64,000 bases of DNA from CAZTDD01 sp964612675 (GCA_964612675.1 CAZTDD010000004.1:1-64000), one strand, 5' to 3'. Shown: positions 26,694-39,223, counted from the first letter of the stretch. Notes: generated by a model from the sequence alone, not told the origin. Made by a program: numbers and translations.

Positions 26694-28229
26694 TTATCCC
26701 AGACTCTGGAATAGTACGAGCTGACAGGGTTCATCGATACGCGATAGACCGATACGTCCCGACGGCAGATCCCGAGGCTGCCCAAAACCGGCATCTTCCA
26801 GAAGCTCGATCAGACCGTCGTTGATCCTGCGAGGTGTCAGAACGACGAGAATTCGCTGATCGGGATATCGATCCATAATAGACTCGCGGATGCGGTCGAT
26901 TAGTTTCCGATGTTGTTCCCGCAAACGCGCTGTGTCATAAAGATAGATCGACTCCTCCAAATACCCCATGCGGGTTGTGTCGGGAAACGAGACCAAGTCC
27001 GGTCTATCGTGCCCGCTTCTGTACAGATAATACTCCATACTCGGGCGACTGAGACCGGTACAGATCACGATATCGTCCGAATCCGTCCATCGGTCAACCA
27101 AAGCAGCCGTCTCTCGATCATTATACCCACGTTCCGGCGATAGAAACGCCACAGACCAGATGACGCCTAACAGTAGGACAAGCGCACCCCAAAACCACCG
27201 GAATCGTCCCATCCGCACGACCCCGCAGCCGATAACGACACAAAGCAATGGAAAGACAGGGAAATCCGTTCGCCCCGGTAGATCGATCGGGCGAAACAAC
27301 CACGAGTAGGCATAAGGCACAAGCAGATAGACAAACACAAAGATCAGCAGAGGAAGTAAGTGCGAGTGTTTCCGCCATGACCAAACGAACAGAAGAACAG
27401 GCCAAACGACTAAAAGAACGCCGATCATCGAGACCCAGTCCCAAACCGGGGGAAGTCCGAGATAAACCGGCCGATGCGCGCCGAAACCAAAAAGGGCCAA
27501 CGACAAAAGCGGAGACAGTGGCGACCAGGTGCGCTCAACCCAGCCGATCGACTGCTGCGTTCGGCCCAGCTGCATTAATAGCACCGAAATCCAAGGAGAA
27601 TAGAGAATGAGCCAAACCACAATCACCGCGGCAAGTGGAAGAATCGCCTTCCTCCCTTTCATCCATATCACCATGGCGAAGGCGGCCGGGAAAAGCATCA
27701 GACCGAAGTTGTGCAGATACGCCGCCAAAACATGGAGCACCACGGGCAGGATCAGCCGCCGGACCGAAGGCCGGTCCGCCCAATAATGCCATGCAAAGAA
27801 CAAACCGATGGAGAGACAGGCGAAAAGCGTATAGCAGCGCGCTTCCCGGGCCATTCGGATCGTCGCCGGGGACGAAATCCACATCAGGACGCCAAACAGT
27901 CCCGCCCAGTCGCCGGCGAGTCGTTTGCCCAACAGCCAGATTAAAAGACCCGCCGCCGCCGAGAAGAAAACCGACGGAGCACGCAGCACGGCTTCACTCT
28001 CTCCGATGGCCGACCGGACCCCTTTCAGCAGAAGATAATGAAGCGGCATCCCACAGTCTTCTTTGAGCGTATGAATGATCTGAGGTACCGAGGATCGAGC
28101 AAAGAGAGCGCTGCACGCCTCGTCCACCCAGAGCGGGCGGGTACCGAGGTTCCAACTCGCAATCGCCACATGAGCGGCGAGCAGCCCGAAAACGAGCCAA
28201 GGGACTATGCGACTGAAATCTCGGGTCAT
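26694..28229 (-). CDS. GT-C glycosyltransferase, GT39/ArnT-like
   Basis: This 511-residue integral membrane protein has a first helix followed by the acidic loop motif RPLWVDEA at about residues 32-39, the usual place of the catalytic Asp in GT-C enzymes that use polyprenyl-phosphate sugars. An AREARCYTL motif follows in the second loop. About 11 membrane helices precede a soluble periplasmic C-terminal region with DDIVICTGLSRPSMEYYLY. It would move a sugar to an acceptor in the periplasm. Its ATG overlaps the stop of the upstream gene (ATGA), so the two are translationally coupled. Confidence 0.82.
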   Translation of the reverse strand: MTRDFSRIVPWLVFGLLAAHVAIASWNLGTRPLWVDEACSALFARSSVPQIIHTLKEDCGMPLHYLLLKGVRSAIGESEAVLRAPSVFFSAAAGLLIWLLGKRLAGDWAGLFGVLMWISSPATIRMAREARCYTLFACLSIGLFFAWHYWADRPSVRRLILPVVLHVLAAYLHNFGLMLFPAAFAMVIWMKGRKAILPLAAVIVVWLILYSPWISVLLMQLGRTQQSIGWVERTWSPLSPLLSLALFGFGAHRPVYLGLPPVWDWVSMIGVLLVVWPVLLFVWSWRKHSHLLPLLIFVFVYLLVPYAYSWLFRPIDLPGRTDFPVFPLLCVVIGCGVVRMGRFRWFWGALVLLLGVIWSVAFLSPERGYNDRETAALVDRWTDSDDIVICTGLSRPSMEYYLYRSGHDRPDLVSFPDTTRMGYLEESIYLYDTARLREQHRKLIDRIRESIMDRYPDQRILVVLTPRRINDGLIELLEDAGFGQPRDLPSGRIGLSRIDEPCQLVLFQSLG

Positions 28230-30241
28230 TCAACACTCCGCAGCGGCGGACTCTTCAAGCCGAGCGCCAGCGCAATCAACGGTGGACCGACAAAGAAAGC
28301 AATCCGCCAGTTCGAAAGAGAAGGCATCGCCATCCATTCGACCCCGAGCCGCACCACCATATCTTCCCGTCCCGGACCGTCCGCCAGGTGAAAGATATTT
28401 CTCATCACGCCCAACGCCACCGCCACGATAAATGGTATTCCGTAAAGCAGAATGCGATTTTGTGTCGAACGAGGCAACCGGGTCAGCCACAATCCCAGCG
28501 GAAGGAATAGAATCGGTATCACGTGATGGATGTAACGCACATCGTAGTCGTCTCCCGCCCACGGTGTGCGAAACGAAGCCATCGCAACAAGAGTCACGAC
28601 AAAGATCAGGAGAGCCGCTACAGCGAAGCGGCGATGGTCTCGGAAAAACAGGGGTAAACCAAGCAATGCGAAAAGCAGATAGGGACTCATTGCGAAGAGT
28701 CCCGAGAACGATCGCGAAAGGTCGGCGTTGATCCACGGCTTCGATGCAACCAGGTTGTTCAGAGGCCCTTGATGAAAAAGCAATATCCACAGTCCCTTCC
28801 ATGTCGGAAAGTCGAATGCGGTGGAGACAGAGCCAAGCCAGGCATGGTGGTGAGAAAACTGCTGCGGGAACGCCCACGGTTTTCCGAAACAGATCCACTG
28901 GTAGACACCCAGAAGGATAAGCCCCGCGAAGGGCGGCAGGGCCGGCGGAAACAGACGACGGCCTTGTATTCGGCGCAACGTCGGCAGCACACTACCCAAA
29001 CAAACAACCCAGACGATTAAGAAAATGATGTCGGCGAGTATTCCCCACGCCAACGACCAACTCAGCAACCACCATCCTGCGGCTTCTTGAGGATCCAAAA
29101 GTGTTCTTCGCAACCCGTACAACGCCCCGAGGACGCAGGCCGCCAGCAAAGTGTGATTATAGAGCACCGCTCCATATCTCCACTGGAGCGTTCCAAAGGC
29201 GAACAAAAGAGCCAGCACTGTCGCCGGGATGCGTTCAACTCCGAAAGACCGGAGCAAACGGAACAAAAGGAAGACTCCTATCGCGCTGACAATCGCGACA
29301 GCCGAACACGCTGCATCCGCGCCCCAGTCTACGGTCGAGGGCCGGATGTGGGTCGCCTGGGCGGTGAGGACATGCTGTTGGCCTTCGTCGTCCTCACCGA
29401 AGAGATTGAACGACCGGATTGTATGATCCCGAAACGGACTGAGCTGAGCCAATTCCACGCGTGCGGGAACCACCGGCGACTCGAGTTGCCAGCTGATCCA
29501 AACCGGAAACGTCAGCGGCACGGAAGCGCCCGGCCATCCGTGGACACGATCTTCACCAAGATCGCCGTCACACGTTTCGGAGGCGGGTCGAGCGCCCGCG
29601 AGGTCGGACATGGACTCCACCCGAATCGGAACGGGTTGGTTGGCAAGATCGTAAACCTCGATTTCGCTTAAAAGAAAATTCCCCGGTTGCGCGAATGTTC
29701 CATGAACTTGAAGCCGCAACCGTGTCAATTGCGGCGGATCTTTCAGCGCGATGAAGTAAGTGGACGGCCCGGGGAGACGGCTGACAGCGAAGCGCCCTTC
29801 TCTCATCTGGACGATTTCGCTCCCAAATTCAGGGCTGACACGTACTAAAACGGGTTCAAACAAGCGCGGAAAATTGTAGAACGGCAGTGCGATCAGCGCG
29901 ACACCGGGCGGTTTGTGCGAATAGAACTTGTCGTCGCGGCGAGCGGCGTCATGGACCGATCGGCTATATTCGGTGATCTCCAGCGTGCCCCCTCTCGATA
30001 CGGCCCTCACCAGAGCCAGGAGATCCTCGTCGCTCGTGGTTGTGATCCCCGGCGATCCGGCGATGTAGATCAAGACACTGAGAAGGAATACAAACTGGGA
30101 GTACTGCTGCTCGGTATATTCCGTGGGCGTCACAGGTTTCGGATAAAGCCTCAGGCGAACCCACCGGCACAGAAAGTAGATGACGGCACAAAGGCCGACC
30201 TGCAGTATGAGGTATGCGCCGATCCGCGACAGATCCAGCAT
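28226..30241 (-). CDS. GT-C-like membrane protein with an inserted beta-rich domain
   Basis: This 671-residue protein has an N-terminal membrane helix, then an acidic stretch TTSDEDLLALVRA and HKPPGVALIALPFY, which resembles the first loop of GT-C glycosyltransferases. Residues about 150-295 form a hydrophilic region with strands such as LRLQVHGTFAQPGNFLLSEI and FNLFGEDDEGQQHV, with the look of a discoidin-type or galactose-binding fold. At least eight membrane helices follow. It is the first gene of the three-gene membrane cluster and overlaps the next gene by 4 bp. The ribosome site is weak. Sugar and acceptor are unknown. Confidence 0.7.
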   Translation of the reverse strand: MLDLSRIGAYLILQVGLCAVIYFLCRWVRLRLYPKPVTPTEYTEQQYSQFVFLLSVLIYIAGSPGITTTSDEDLLALVRAVSRGGTLEITEYSRSVHDAARRDDKFYSHKPPGVALIALPFYNFPRLFEPVLVRVSPEFGSEIVQMREGRFAVSRLPGPSTYFIALKDPPQLTRLRLQVHGTFAQPGNFLLSEIEVYDLANQPVPIRVESMSDLAGARPASETCDGDLGEDRVHGWPGASVPLTFPVWISWQLESPVVPARVELAQLSPFRDHTIRSFNLFGEDDEGQQHVLTAQATHIRPSTVDWGADAACSAVAIVSAIGVFLLFRLLRSFGVERIPATVLALLFAFGTLQWRYGAVLYNHTLLAACVLGALYGLRRTLLDPQEAAGWWLLSWSLAWGILADIIFLIVWVVCLGSVLPTLRRIQGRRLFPPALPPFAGLILLGVYQWICFGKPWAFPQQFSHHHAWLGSVSTAFDFPTWKGLWILLFHQGPLNNLVASKPWINADLSRSFSGLFAMSPYLLFALLGLPLFFRDHRRFAVAALLIFVVTLVAMASFRTPWAGDDYDVRYIHHVIPILFLPLGLWLTRLPRSTQNRILLYGIPFIVAVALGVMRNIFHLADGPGREDMVVRLGVEWMAMPSLSNWRIAFFVGPPLIALALGLKSPPLRSVE

Positions 30242-30497
30242 CGTTCGAAAGGTACTCGTGCCCGTTTACCTGACTCTAGCGTCTCATGCAGACGAGAGCG
30301 AGCCTTGTCAGGCTGTACCGAACATCTTGCTCGGAGAGATGCCGGAGCGTTGACAGGTTTCGGTGGCACCGAGATGATGGAGAGTCAGGGAGAGTTTCAG
30401 CTGATTTCCATCGCGATATCAATGAATGGCATTCGGCATGGTTGACAAGACGGCAAAAAGTTCGCGGGGTGCAGGGAGTCAACCCCCTCTGTATCTC

Positions 30498-30635
30498 AAT
30501 GTCATTGAGTTAGGAAAGAACGAAGCCGTTTACTGGGAGGGCGAGGCTCCCGCCGAGCCGAAATGAAAAAAATGCGGCTCACCAGGAGGTTCGCCCTCCC
30601 CTCGCTCCTTCGCTGAAACTTAACTTAATGACATT
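30498..30635. mobile_element. MITE-like element, copy A
   Basis: This 138-bp element has terminal inverted repeats: AATGTCATTGAGTT at the left and AACTTAATGACATT at the right. Inside it, GGGAGGGCGAGGCTCCCG pairs imperfectly with a right arm ending TTCGCCCTCCC. It contains no coding capacity. The 9-mer CTGTATCTC occurs at 30489-30497, directly left, and again at 30639-30647, just right of the element; this is consistent with a target duplication. Confidence 0.75.
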
Positions 30636-30764
30636 GCCCTGTATCTCTCCCAGGCCTGGTGGAGACAACTGATTCACGACCCCGAACGGACTGCGATCCC
30701 GCTTCTGTTACCCTCCCCAAGAGGGACACGCTTGCGTGGCCGCAGTAAGGAGAAGGATGCGGCC

Positions 30765-30902
30765 AATGTCATTAAGTCGGGAAAGGGCTAAGCCGTTTAC
30801 TGGGAGGGCGAGGCTCCCGCCGAGCCGAAATGAAGAAAATGCGGCTCACCAGGAGGTTCGCCCTCCCCTCGCTCCTTCGCTGAAACTTAACTTAATGACA
30901 TT
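30765..30902. mobile_element. MITE-like element, copy B
   Basis: This is a second 138-bp copy in the same orientation. Its terminal repeats are perfect over 13 bp (AATGTCATTAAGT and ACTTAATGACATT). From about position 25 to the end it differs from copy A by roughly one base; the first 25 bp differ more. AGGATGCGGC (30754-30763) and AGGATGAGGC (30904-30913) flank it, a possible imperfect target duplication. It ends 56 bp before the hybrid kinase start. Confidence 0.75.
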
Positions 30903-30958
30903 GAGGATGAGGCGGGGTAGACATCGAAAGCGCACTTTTTATCGGACCGCACTAGTTA

Positions 30959-33610
<2,652 letters not shown>

Positions 33611-33737
33611 GGCCTGTCTTCGCAGCCATACTCATTCCTGGAATCAACCGTTATCCTGCTGCACAATTCAGATCGTCAAGAATTCGCAGAGATAGTCGTC
33701 TCGTTACGCACGCGCCGTAAAACAGGATGAATCGGTA

Positions 33738-36707
33738 ATGGCCACCCTTTGCTACTGCTCACGGTTTCTCTTCAGCGGACTGGTAGTTCTGACCGCACTG
33801 ACTTCTCCTGCACATTCAGCGCTGCCACTGAACACACACGGTCTCGCGATTCTGGGGCAGGACGGCGCGCCTAGGGCGTTCTTTCAGCTGCCGCATCCTC
33901 CCACCGATCTGGCCGTGCTTTCCGAGCAGGGGTACGTGATTATCACGACCCACGGACCGGTTCTAATCGTAGGAAAGAAAGGCCGTATCGTCTCTTCGTT
34001 GCCCTGGGAAAGGATGGATGATGTCGACCTCGTGGATCGCGATGGCACTCGACTGCTTTTGACTTCGTCCGAACAAAAGAGTGTTTGTTATACGGGAGCC
34101 CGTGGACAGACAACCAAGGCAACTACGGTATTTCTCGAAGGTCCAACCGATACCGACCTCCTTGCGAACGGCCATCTTCTCATTACAGACGCGTTCAGCA
34201 ACCGTGTGCTTGAAGTGGACCGCTACGATCGGGTTGTCTGGGAATACTCGCACCGTTTATCCCGTCCCAGGGATGCCGAACGACTGGAGGACGGAACGAC
34301 ACTGATCGCCGATTCCGGTCACGGAAGGCTTCTGCGGGTGGATTCGTCCGGTGCGGTCGTCGAGCGAATCACAGGTTTCCAGAGACCGGCCCGGGTCACA
34401 GTAACCCCAAACGAAGATATTCTGGTCGCTGATTCCGTCGGCGGCCGGATTGTCGTGCTCAAAAGGGACGGTGCGCGTTTTGTACGCGCTGAGAATCTTC
34501 CGCGAATCGTCTCGGCGGCGCCGTTAAAAGATGGCACTCTCGCGGCTGTGTTGCAGGCGGGTTTCCACCGGGCGACAGCATCGGAAACACGACTTCCCAT
34601 CCGCGAGCCAAGTACTTCGCTTGTTCAATGGATCCTGCTGGCGATAGGCATTGTCGCGCTGGCGATCCTCTTGTCAGGGCTCGATCCTTCACACGTCGGA
34701 ATGTACCGCGCCGCAACGGCTATCGCCGCGTTTCTGCTCGCACTTTCTTGCCAGTATATTCTAGCCGCCGGACAGGGGGTGCCCTTCCCATGGCTCTATC
34801 TTGCTGCAGTCACCATCCTCTCACTGGTTCTTTATCCCCCATTTAAAGATCTGCAAAGACACTCACCTCTATCCCACCGTTTGCGAAATCGTCTGGACGG
34901 TACCGGATCTTCTCTGGGGCTTCGCTACACACTTTGGGGATTTCTGATGGTCGGCGGTGGTGTTCTCTGTTTCCTGCTTCAGTATCGATTGGCGGCCTAC
35001 TCAACCGTCCTTTGGATTTGGACGGTTACCGCGTTTATTTCGCTCTATCCTCTGTGGAGGGTAATGAAAGACCGCCGGTGGCGAGTCGATGGCAAGTATA
35101 TCGAGCTCCTGGGATTCCGCTTCTTCGTACCGCTTCGAATCATCGAAGATGGGCGGCTGTGCGACTCCATCGAGTCCAAATGCAATACAGTCCTCCTGAT
35201 CGTCTTCATTTCGGCCCTATTCATCCTCACGGTCCAACTCGCCGAGATCCCTGTCGCGGTCCATGGCGACGGCGCGGAGGTTGCCCTTGAAGGCATCGAG
35301 CTGCGGAACACCCACCCGTTTCATTTCTTCCGGCTCGGTTGGTACGACATCCCCGCCTTGTTTTTTCTCTATCCAGCAGCTGTGATGCACTGGTTAGGGG
35401 ACACAGTCTGGGGAATGCGTATGTCCGATGTCTTCATGGGATTGCTCACGCTTCCCTTTCTATACGGCGCATTGCGCCGTTTGTGGGATTCTCGTGTCGC
35501 TGTGGTCGGCACGGCATTGATGGCAGGTTGCGCCTACTACATCCACTTCTCGCGAATCGGTGTGGGATATATCCAAACAACATTCTGGACGGTGGCGGTG
35601 TTGTATCTCTTCCTCAGGGCGGTCGAAAGCGGAGCGGTGGTATGGTATGGGCTGACTGGCCTGGCGATCGGGGTCAGTTTCTATACGTACCAGGCCAGCC
35701 GGATACTGGGTGTCCTCGTCGTCTTGAGCTGGCTTGTGCTTTGTTTGAAAGATCGGCGACTTCTGCGGGTCGACTGGTCGCGATTTCTCACTCTGCTTGC
35801 TGCAGCGTGGTTTGTCTTGTCGCCGCTTCTGGGCCATTTTGCACGGTATCCCTATACTCTCAATTCGCGCGCTCGGGACGTTACGGTTTTCGGTGAAATC
35901 GGCCGCCACTACCTCGATGATCGGTATGGTTCCTCCGCTTCAACGACAACCGTTCTGGCAGAGCAGGTCCGCAGAGGTCTCGGCGCGCCGGTCGCGTTCT
36001 ATGATCGCAGTCCGTACCTGAACAACAGAGGGTATGAAGGAATGCTCGAACCTGTGACAGCGATCTTCTTCCTGTGCGGGATTATCTTAGCGACAGCAAC
36101 CATCCAGGCATCGGCTTCCTTGATCCCTTTCCTGTGGTTACTCCCTGTACTTGTCGCGGGCGGCGTGATGACAATCAACACACCGTCTTATCAGCGATAT
36201 GTTGGTGTGTTGCCTTTTCTGTTCTTCTTCGCAACTCCGGCCTTAGTCGCTTTCGGTTCGACCGTCGTCTCCGGATCAAATCGACAGAGAACAAGAACCG
36301 TTGTCGTCACGGTTTTGGTTCTTTTCGCCTGTTTCTCGGGTGTGGATCGTTACTTCCACGGGATGATGCAGCTCAAACAACCCGTGGACGAGTGGACACG
36401 AATCGCACGGTATGTAGAAAAACGCGGTCCATCCAATTACACCTATCTATTTGGAAAACCGAAGGTGATTTTCGACTATGCTACGATTCGGTTTATCGCA
36501 AAGGACTGTGACGGAGAGGATGTATCCGATCCCGATCGTTTTCTTTCAGAACGTGTGGACCGACGCGGTCCGGTCTCGTTTGTCTTTGTGGCAGAGAACG
36601 TCAAATACGTGGATCGTGTACGTGAAGTCTATCCAGACGGGGTGGAACTCCGACATTTCGGCCCGCGGGGCGGACTGGCGTTCGTGTCGTACCATACGGC
36701 GCTATAA
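33738..36707 (+). CDS. NHL-type propeller fused to a GT-C glycosyltransferase
   Basis: This 989-residue protein has a signal peptide (ending PAHS at about 28), then a beta-propeller of about 270 residues with repeats such as NGHLLITDAFSNRVLEV, DGTTLIADSGHGRLLRV and NEDILVADSVGGRIVVL. A membrane part follows with about 4 helices, a linker, and a GT-C core from about residue 490 whose first loop has VHGDGAEVALEGI as the acidic motif. About 10 more helices and a soluble C-terminal region follow. It is predicted to transfer a lipid-linked sugar in the periplasm, with the propeller as a binding platform. The next gene (radical SAM) starts 98 bp later. Confidence 0.78.
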   Translation: MATLCYCSRFLFSGLVVLTALTSPAHSALPLNTHGLAILGQDGAPRAFFQLPHPPTDLAVLSEQGYVIITTHGPVLIVGKKGRIVSSLPWERMDDVDLVDRDGTRLLLTSSEQKSVCYTGARGQTTKATTVFLEGPTDTDLLANGHLLITDAFSNRVLEVDRYDRVVWEYSHRLSRPRDAERLEDGTTLIADSGHGRLLRVDSSGAVVERITGFQRPARVTVTPNEDILVADSVGGRIVVLKRDGARFVRAENLPRIVSAAPLKDGTLAAVLQAGFHRATASETRLPIREPSTSLVQWILLAIGIVALAILLSGLDPSHVGMYRAATAIAAFLLALSCQYILAAGQGVPFPWLYLAAVTILSLVLYPPFKDLQRHSPLSHRLRNRLDGTGSSLGLRYTLWGFLMVGGGVLCFLLQYRLAAYSTVLWIWTVTAFISLYPLWRVMKDRRWRVDGKYIELLGFRFFVPLRIIEDGRLCDSIESKCNTVLLIVFISALFILTVQLAEIPVAVHGDGAEVALEGIELRNTHPFHFFRLGWYDIPALFFLYPAAVMHWLGDTVWGMRMSDVFMGLLTLPFLYGALRRLWDSRVAVVGTALMAGCAYYIHFSRIGVGYIQTTFWTVAVLYLFLRAVESGAVVWYGLTGLAIGVSFYTYQASRILGVLVVLSWLVLCLKDRRLLRVDWSRFLTLLAAAWFVLSPLLGHFARYPYTLNSRARDVTVFGEIGRHYLDDRYGSSASTTTVLAEQVRRGLGAPVAFYDRSPYLNNRGYEGMLEPVTAIFFLCGIILATATIQASASLIPFLWLLPVLVAGGVMTINTPSYQRYVGVLPFLFFFATPALVAFGSTVVSGSNRQRTRTVVVTVLVLFACFSGVDRYFHGMMQLKQPVDEWTRIARYVEKRGPSNYTYLFGKPKVIFDYATIRFIAKDCDGEDVSDPDRFLSERVDRRGPVSFVFVAENVKYVDRVREVYPDGVELRHFGPRGGLAFVSYHTAL

Positions 36708-36805
36708 CATTGTATCCGGTAACTGTCGAGCTGCCGCAGACTGCTCACGCGTTTGACGGTTTGATACACTCACTCGTACAGTAGAAGAGATGTAGGCTAC
36801 ATATC

Positions 36806-38404
36806 ATGGCGCATGTTGTTCTGATCAGTTTATACGATGAATTTTGTCTTGGGCCGAGGTATATCTCCTCGGCGTTGAAGCGCGCGGGGCATGAGGTGGA
36901 TTTGGTCCTGTTCAAGCACGTGCACGCGGCCGACGAAACCCCGTCTGAAAAGGCCGATCCCGGCGATTATCTGGAGCATTTCTACGCCAGCCATTCGGAA
37001 ATCGAGTTACTTCAACGATTCGTCAAAGAACGCGATCCTCTGTGGATCGGATTTTCTTTCGCTTCAGTCTCTTCCGGACTTGCGGAGGAACTAACAAGAC
37101 GAGTGCGGGAAGTGAGTTCGGTGCCGATTGTGTGGGGCGGTGTCGATACGACGGTGAACCCGGAGTGGGCGATCGAGCATGCGGATATCATTTGTATCGG
37201 CGAAGGGGAACATCCCGCTGTGGAACTCACCGAGGCGCTTCTAGGACAGCGCGAGCTCGAGACCATCGAGAATCTGTGGATACGTAAGAATGCTAACGTG
37301 CTGCGGAATCCAATACGCACCCTCATCCAGGATCTCGATACGCTTGCATTCCCCGATTTTAATCCCGAAACCACGTGGCACATCGATTGTAACGATATGG
37401 TCAGCGGACGACTCCCGCCAAGTTCGCCTTTGAACAGTTCGTTCATTATCATGACATCTCGCGGCTGTCCGTTCCGCTGCAGTTTCTGCTACAACTCGAC
37501 GGGGCACATCATCGCCAAGGGAAAGGGAAAATATCTTCGCAGACGTTCCGTGGAAAACGTCATCGAGGAGCTGGTCGGATATAAGAAGAAACGCCCCGAT
37601 ACCGGGCTGGTGATGTTTTACGACGATGTCTTCTGTTTCGACCGCAAATGGATCGCTCGATTCGCTGAAGCCTATAAAGAAGAAGTCGATATCCCATTTT
37701 GGGTATATGCCTACCCGGACATGTGCGATCCCGAGATTCTTCGACCGTTGCGGGATATCGGAATGCTTCATCTGAACCTGGGAATCCAAAGCGGCTCCGA
37801 GAGGACACTCCGGGAGATCTACGGCCGCAAGATGAATCCCGAGAAGATCATCGAAGCCGCTGAAACCCTGAAAAATCTCGGTATCTATCCGGTTTACGAC
37901 CTGCTGGCCGCCAACCCACTTGAGGAGGAGAACGACCTTCGCGCCACCCTCAATCTGATCGCGCGGCTTCCCGCTCCATTCGGACTTCATGTCTGGCCGA
38001 TGGTCTTCTACCGCAATTATCCGATCACAAAGGCGGCGGAAGACGCCGGGATCTCGCTCAAGCCCGTTGTGGGAGCGAATGCTGCAATCGCCGAGGAGAC
38101 GCCTTACAATCGCTTCTGGCTCGCCCTGCTGCGCCTGGTGAAATTCCCACAAATTCCCCGAGAGACCCTCCGGTCGCTCGCCGACAACGAGCTTCTCCGG
38201 CAGGATCCGGCACCATTGGAAGAGATGGAAAAGGCACTCTGCAAAGCGGTCTTTGTACCGGACACCTATTTTCAGCACAAAGATCTCAAATTGGCCCGCC
38301 TCGAACGGGAAAACGCAGAACTCCGCAACGAGATCGAGCGACTGCGTGACGGTCGAGCAGGCGGCCTCAAGTCGCGATTAACGAAGGTCTTACAGCGTTT
38401 GTGA
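36806..38404 (+). CDS. B12-binding-domain-type radical SAM protein
   Basis: This 532-residue enzyme has an N-terminal Rossmann-like cobalamin-binding-type domain (VLISLYDEFCLGPRYIS, then GFSFASVSSGLAE and WGGVDTTVNPE), followed by a radical SAM barrel with the [4Fe-4S] motif CPFRCSFCYN near residue 220. The usual Asp-x-His-x-x-Gly cobalamin ligand motif is not seen, as in many members. The C-terminus ends in a heptad-type helix (ENAELRNEIERL). It follows an NHL-GT-C gene, so it may modify a glycan or lipid, but the substrate is unknown. Confidence 0.88.
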   Translation: MAHVVLISLYDEFCLGPRYISSALKRAGHEVDLVLFKHVHAADETPSEKADPGDYLEHFYASHSEIELLQRFVKERDPLWIGFSFASVSSGLAEELTRRVREVSSVPIVWGGVDTTVNPEWAIEHADIICIGEGEHPAVELTEALLGQRELETIENLWIRKNANVLRNPIRTLIQDLDTLAFPDFNPETTWHIDCNDMVSGRLPPSSPLNSSFIIMTSRGCPFRCSFCYNSTGHIIAKGKGKYLRRRSVENVIEELVGYKKKRPDTGLVMFYDDVFCFDRKWIARFAEAYKEEVDIPFWVYAYPDMCDPEILRPLRDIGMLHLNLGIQSGSERTLREIYGRKMNPEKIIEAAETLKNLGIYPVYDLLAANPLEEENDLRATLNLIARLPAPFGLHVWPMVFYRNYPITKAAEDAGISLKPVVGANAAIAEETPYNRFWLALLRLVKFPQIPRETLRSLADNELLRQDPAPLEEMEKALCKAVFVPDTYFQHKDLKLARLERENAELRNEIERLRDGRAGGLKSRLTKVLQRL

Positions 38405-38626
38405 TCTTCGTCTCAACCACACCCGGTGATGAAAATCAAAAAAAAATGCACTCGACACCTTGAAAAATCTCGCGAAGTCTGAACAATACGCGTAGGGGTC
38501 GGCCTTCGCGCACTAAGTTGAGCGAACCGAATATCCTGCTTGTCGGGTGGAGAGAGAAAGAAGGTAGAGCCGACCCCTTCTCTATATTCCCTATCCCTCA
38601 TTGTGCGGTATTGGAATCGGACGCAA

Positions 38627-39223
38627 TTAGCGGAGGATGTCCTTTAAGTCAATTTCGATCCCGGGGAATCCTTGCGGCGAGATGGTTCCCTCCTTGAACC
38701 GGCGTACGTCCTCGTAATCAGAACCTGAAGGACTCATGTAGATCTCTACGCACTTATCCTGAAGATTCACAAGCCAAACCTCCGGAATTCCCGCCTTCGC
38801 ATAAAGGGGAATCTTCACCTCGCGGTCATAACGAACCGAGGCATCCGCAACCTCAACGATAAGCAGGACATCTTCGGGGCAGGGATGCGACTCGGCGTAG
38901 AAATCATCGCGGGGCGTGAGTAGTGCAATATCCGGCTCCGGTTCGGAGTATTCGTCTAAGCGAACGGGTCCCTGAACGCGGACGATAGCCCGTCTGTCGA
39001 GGTGGAAAGAAAGGATTTGATTCAGTTGGTCCACGCATGCTCCGTGCCGGCTCCCGATCGGTGTCATCTGCACGATCTCCCCTTTGATGAGTTCGACCCG
39101 GTCGTCTTCCGTCAAAATCCCCGAATCCGCCATCCGGTAATACTCGTCCACCGTGAACGCGCGTACCCGAGGTTCAGCCAACGTGCCAGGTCCTCCGTAT
39201 GGTTCCGCCTGCTTAATCGCCAT
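38627..39223 (-). CDS. Uma2 family (DUF820) nuclease-fold protein, array copy 1
   Basis: This 198-residue protein has the PD-(D/E)XK-type restriction-endonuclease fold of Uma2 proteins. Visible sites are EPEPDIALL (D98), IVEVADAS (E124) and YDREVKIPLYAKAGIPEVW (K137), with GSRH at 57-60. Its C-terminus (EIDLKDILR) differs from the other three copies. It is the last gene in the transcript. The function of Uma2 proteins is not established; DNA cleavage is inferred from fold. Confidence 0.88.
   Translation of the reverse strand: MAIKQAEPYGGPGTLAEPRVRAFTVDEYYRMADSGILTEDDRVELIKGEIVQMTPIGSRHGACVDQLNQILSFHLDRRAIVRVQGPVRLDEYSEPEPDIALLTPRDDFYAESHPCPEDVLLIVEVADASVRYDREVKIPLYAKAGIPEVWLVNLQDKCVEIYMSPSGSDYEDVRRFKEGTISPQGFPGIEIDLKDILR

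Larger units (their letters stand above)
30242..30958. other. 717-bp intergenic region with two repeat elements
   Basis: This gap lies between the divergent membrane-protein operon and the hybrid kinase gene. It contains two nearly identical 138-bp inverted-repeat elements (listed separately), separated by 129 bp. The first 250 bp hold no recognisable gene. Promoters for both flanking genes must lie here but were not identified with confidence. Confidence 0.6.

Noticed and set aside
30636..30764. Possible transposase remnant between MITE copies
   Set aside because: The 129 bp between the copies contain no frame with transposase motifs; similarity could not be supported by eye.
37241..38278. 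345-codon frame antisense to the radical SAM gene
   Set aside because: The opposite strand has clear radical SAM motifs and a coiled-coil end, so this frame is a shadow.
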